Shown piece by piece: positions 14,119-14,210 of a stretch of DNA of 14,210 nucleotides (its first letter is position 1; the number at the start of each line of letters is the position of its first letter). Source of the DNA: CAZXEU01 sp964639665 (GTDB lineage Bacteria; Bacteroidota; Rhodothermia; Rhodothermales; Bin80); NCBI GenBank assembly GCA_964639665.1, contig CAZXEU010000054.1, positions 1 to 14,210 of the forward strand, read 5' to 3'. Under the pieces are notes generated by a model. The model saw only the letters and a list, made by a program, of their open reading frames with translations. It did not search any database and was not told the origin of the DNA. The position numbers were made by a program, and so were the translations under genes.

Positions 14119-14210
14119 ATAGCTGGATTAGCGCTATGGCAGTCAGGTTTGTTCCTATGGACCGCAGTGCTCTGGAGCTTTTTCCCCGGACGGTTGACGA
14201 GTATGTGTCG
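14119..14210 (+). mobile_element. IS1182-like element, left end only
   Basis: The HerA reading frame stops at 14116-14118, and a transposase-like ORF begins at 14136 on the other strand. The exact IS end lies somewhere near 14085-14135; I could not identify a terminal inverted repeat because the partner end is outside the window. The start given is the first base after the HerA frame stops, not a mapped boundary. Confidence 0.45.
14136..14210 (+). CDS. IS1182-like transposase, N-terminal fragment (25 codons)
   Basis: The ATG at 14136 opens a frame to the window edge. Its text (MAVRFVPMDRSALELFPRTV, then DEYVS) matches the opening of IS1182-type DDE transposases, in which a short hydrophobic strand is followed by D/N-R/Q, leucine-rich LLPPS-like text and an aspartate-rich helix leading to EDHLV. 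Only the N-terminal DUF772-type part is visible, so the catalytic triad cannot be checked. The element most likely inserted into the HerA gene. No strong ribosome site is seen before the ATG. Confidence 0.6.
   Translation, partial: MAVRFVPMDRSALELFPRTVDEYVS

Noticed and set aside
1..14210. CRISPR arrays, tRNA, rRNA or riboswitches
   Set aside because: No regularly spaced repeats of CRISPR type, no cloverleaf with a recognisable TTCRA-type arm and no rRNA segments were seen by eye.

Overview
The window looks like an accessory genomic island from a bacterium of moderate to high G+C. There are no housekeeping genes, rRNAs or tRNAs to fix the taxon, and I do not name one. The content is insertion-sequence ends, a one-gene restriction-modification enzyme, a tyrosine recombinase, a mobilization module, a protein kinase with unknown neighbours, and a piece of a HerA-type ATPase. 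The recombinase and mobilization stretches (about 5.9-6.9 kb and 10.4-12.9 kb) read visibly more G+C-rich than the RM, kinase and HerA stretches, so the island appears mosaic.

Layout, left to right. (1) 1-136: upstream end of an IS21-family element with the start of istA on the minus strand and two tandem 22-bp terminal repeats. (2) 134-4918, minus: a 1594-aa Type ISP restriction-modification protein (Mrr-type nuclease, SF2 helicase-like motor, coupler, N6-adenine methyltransferase, target recognition domain). Its stop codon coincides with the terminal TGA of the IS, so the extreme C-terminus appears to have been cut off by the insertion. (3) 4919-5802: almost 900 bp without a convincing gene, holding palindromes upstream of the RM gene and small open remnants. 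(4) 5803-6864, plus: nested inverted repeats and then an intact tyrosine recombinase. (5) 6954-10028, minus: a 267-aa protein of unknown function, a 126-codon open fragment without a start, and a 586-aa Ser/Thr protein kinase with a coiled coil and an unrecognised C-terminal domain. (6) 10366-12247, minus: a mobC-like gene followed by a decayed MobA/VirD2-type relaxase with two in-frame amber codons and frame changes. A divergent ribbon-helix-helix gene (12525-12968, plus) faces mobC across a 277-bp gap that is the natural place for an oriT. (7) 13243-14115, minus: C-terminal half of a HerA/FtsK-like ATPase that has lost its Walker A half. (8) 14136-14210, plus: first 25 codons of an IS1182-like transposase, which probably interrupted the HerA gene.

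Interpretation: the recombinase, mobC, relaxase and RHH gene fit an integrative mobilizable element that has lost self-transfer functions. The kinase and its two neighbours sit between integrase and mobilization genes, in the usual cargo position. The Type ISP enzyme and the HerA remnant are typical anti-phage functions, so this is most likely a defence-rich island eroded by IS insertions. The kinase with its unknown partners is the best candidate for an undescribed system, but nothing in the sequence proves a defence role.
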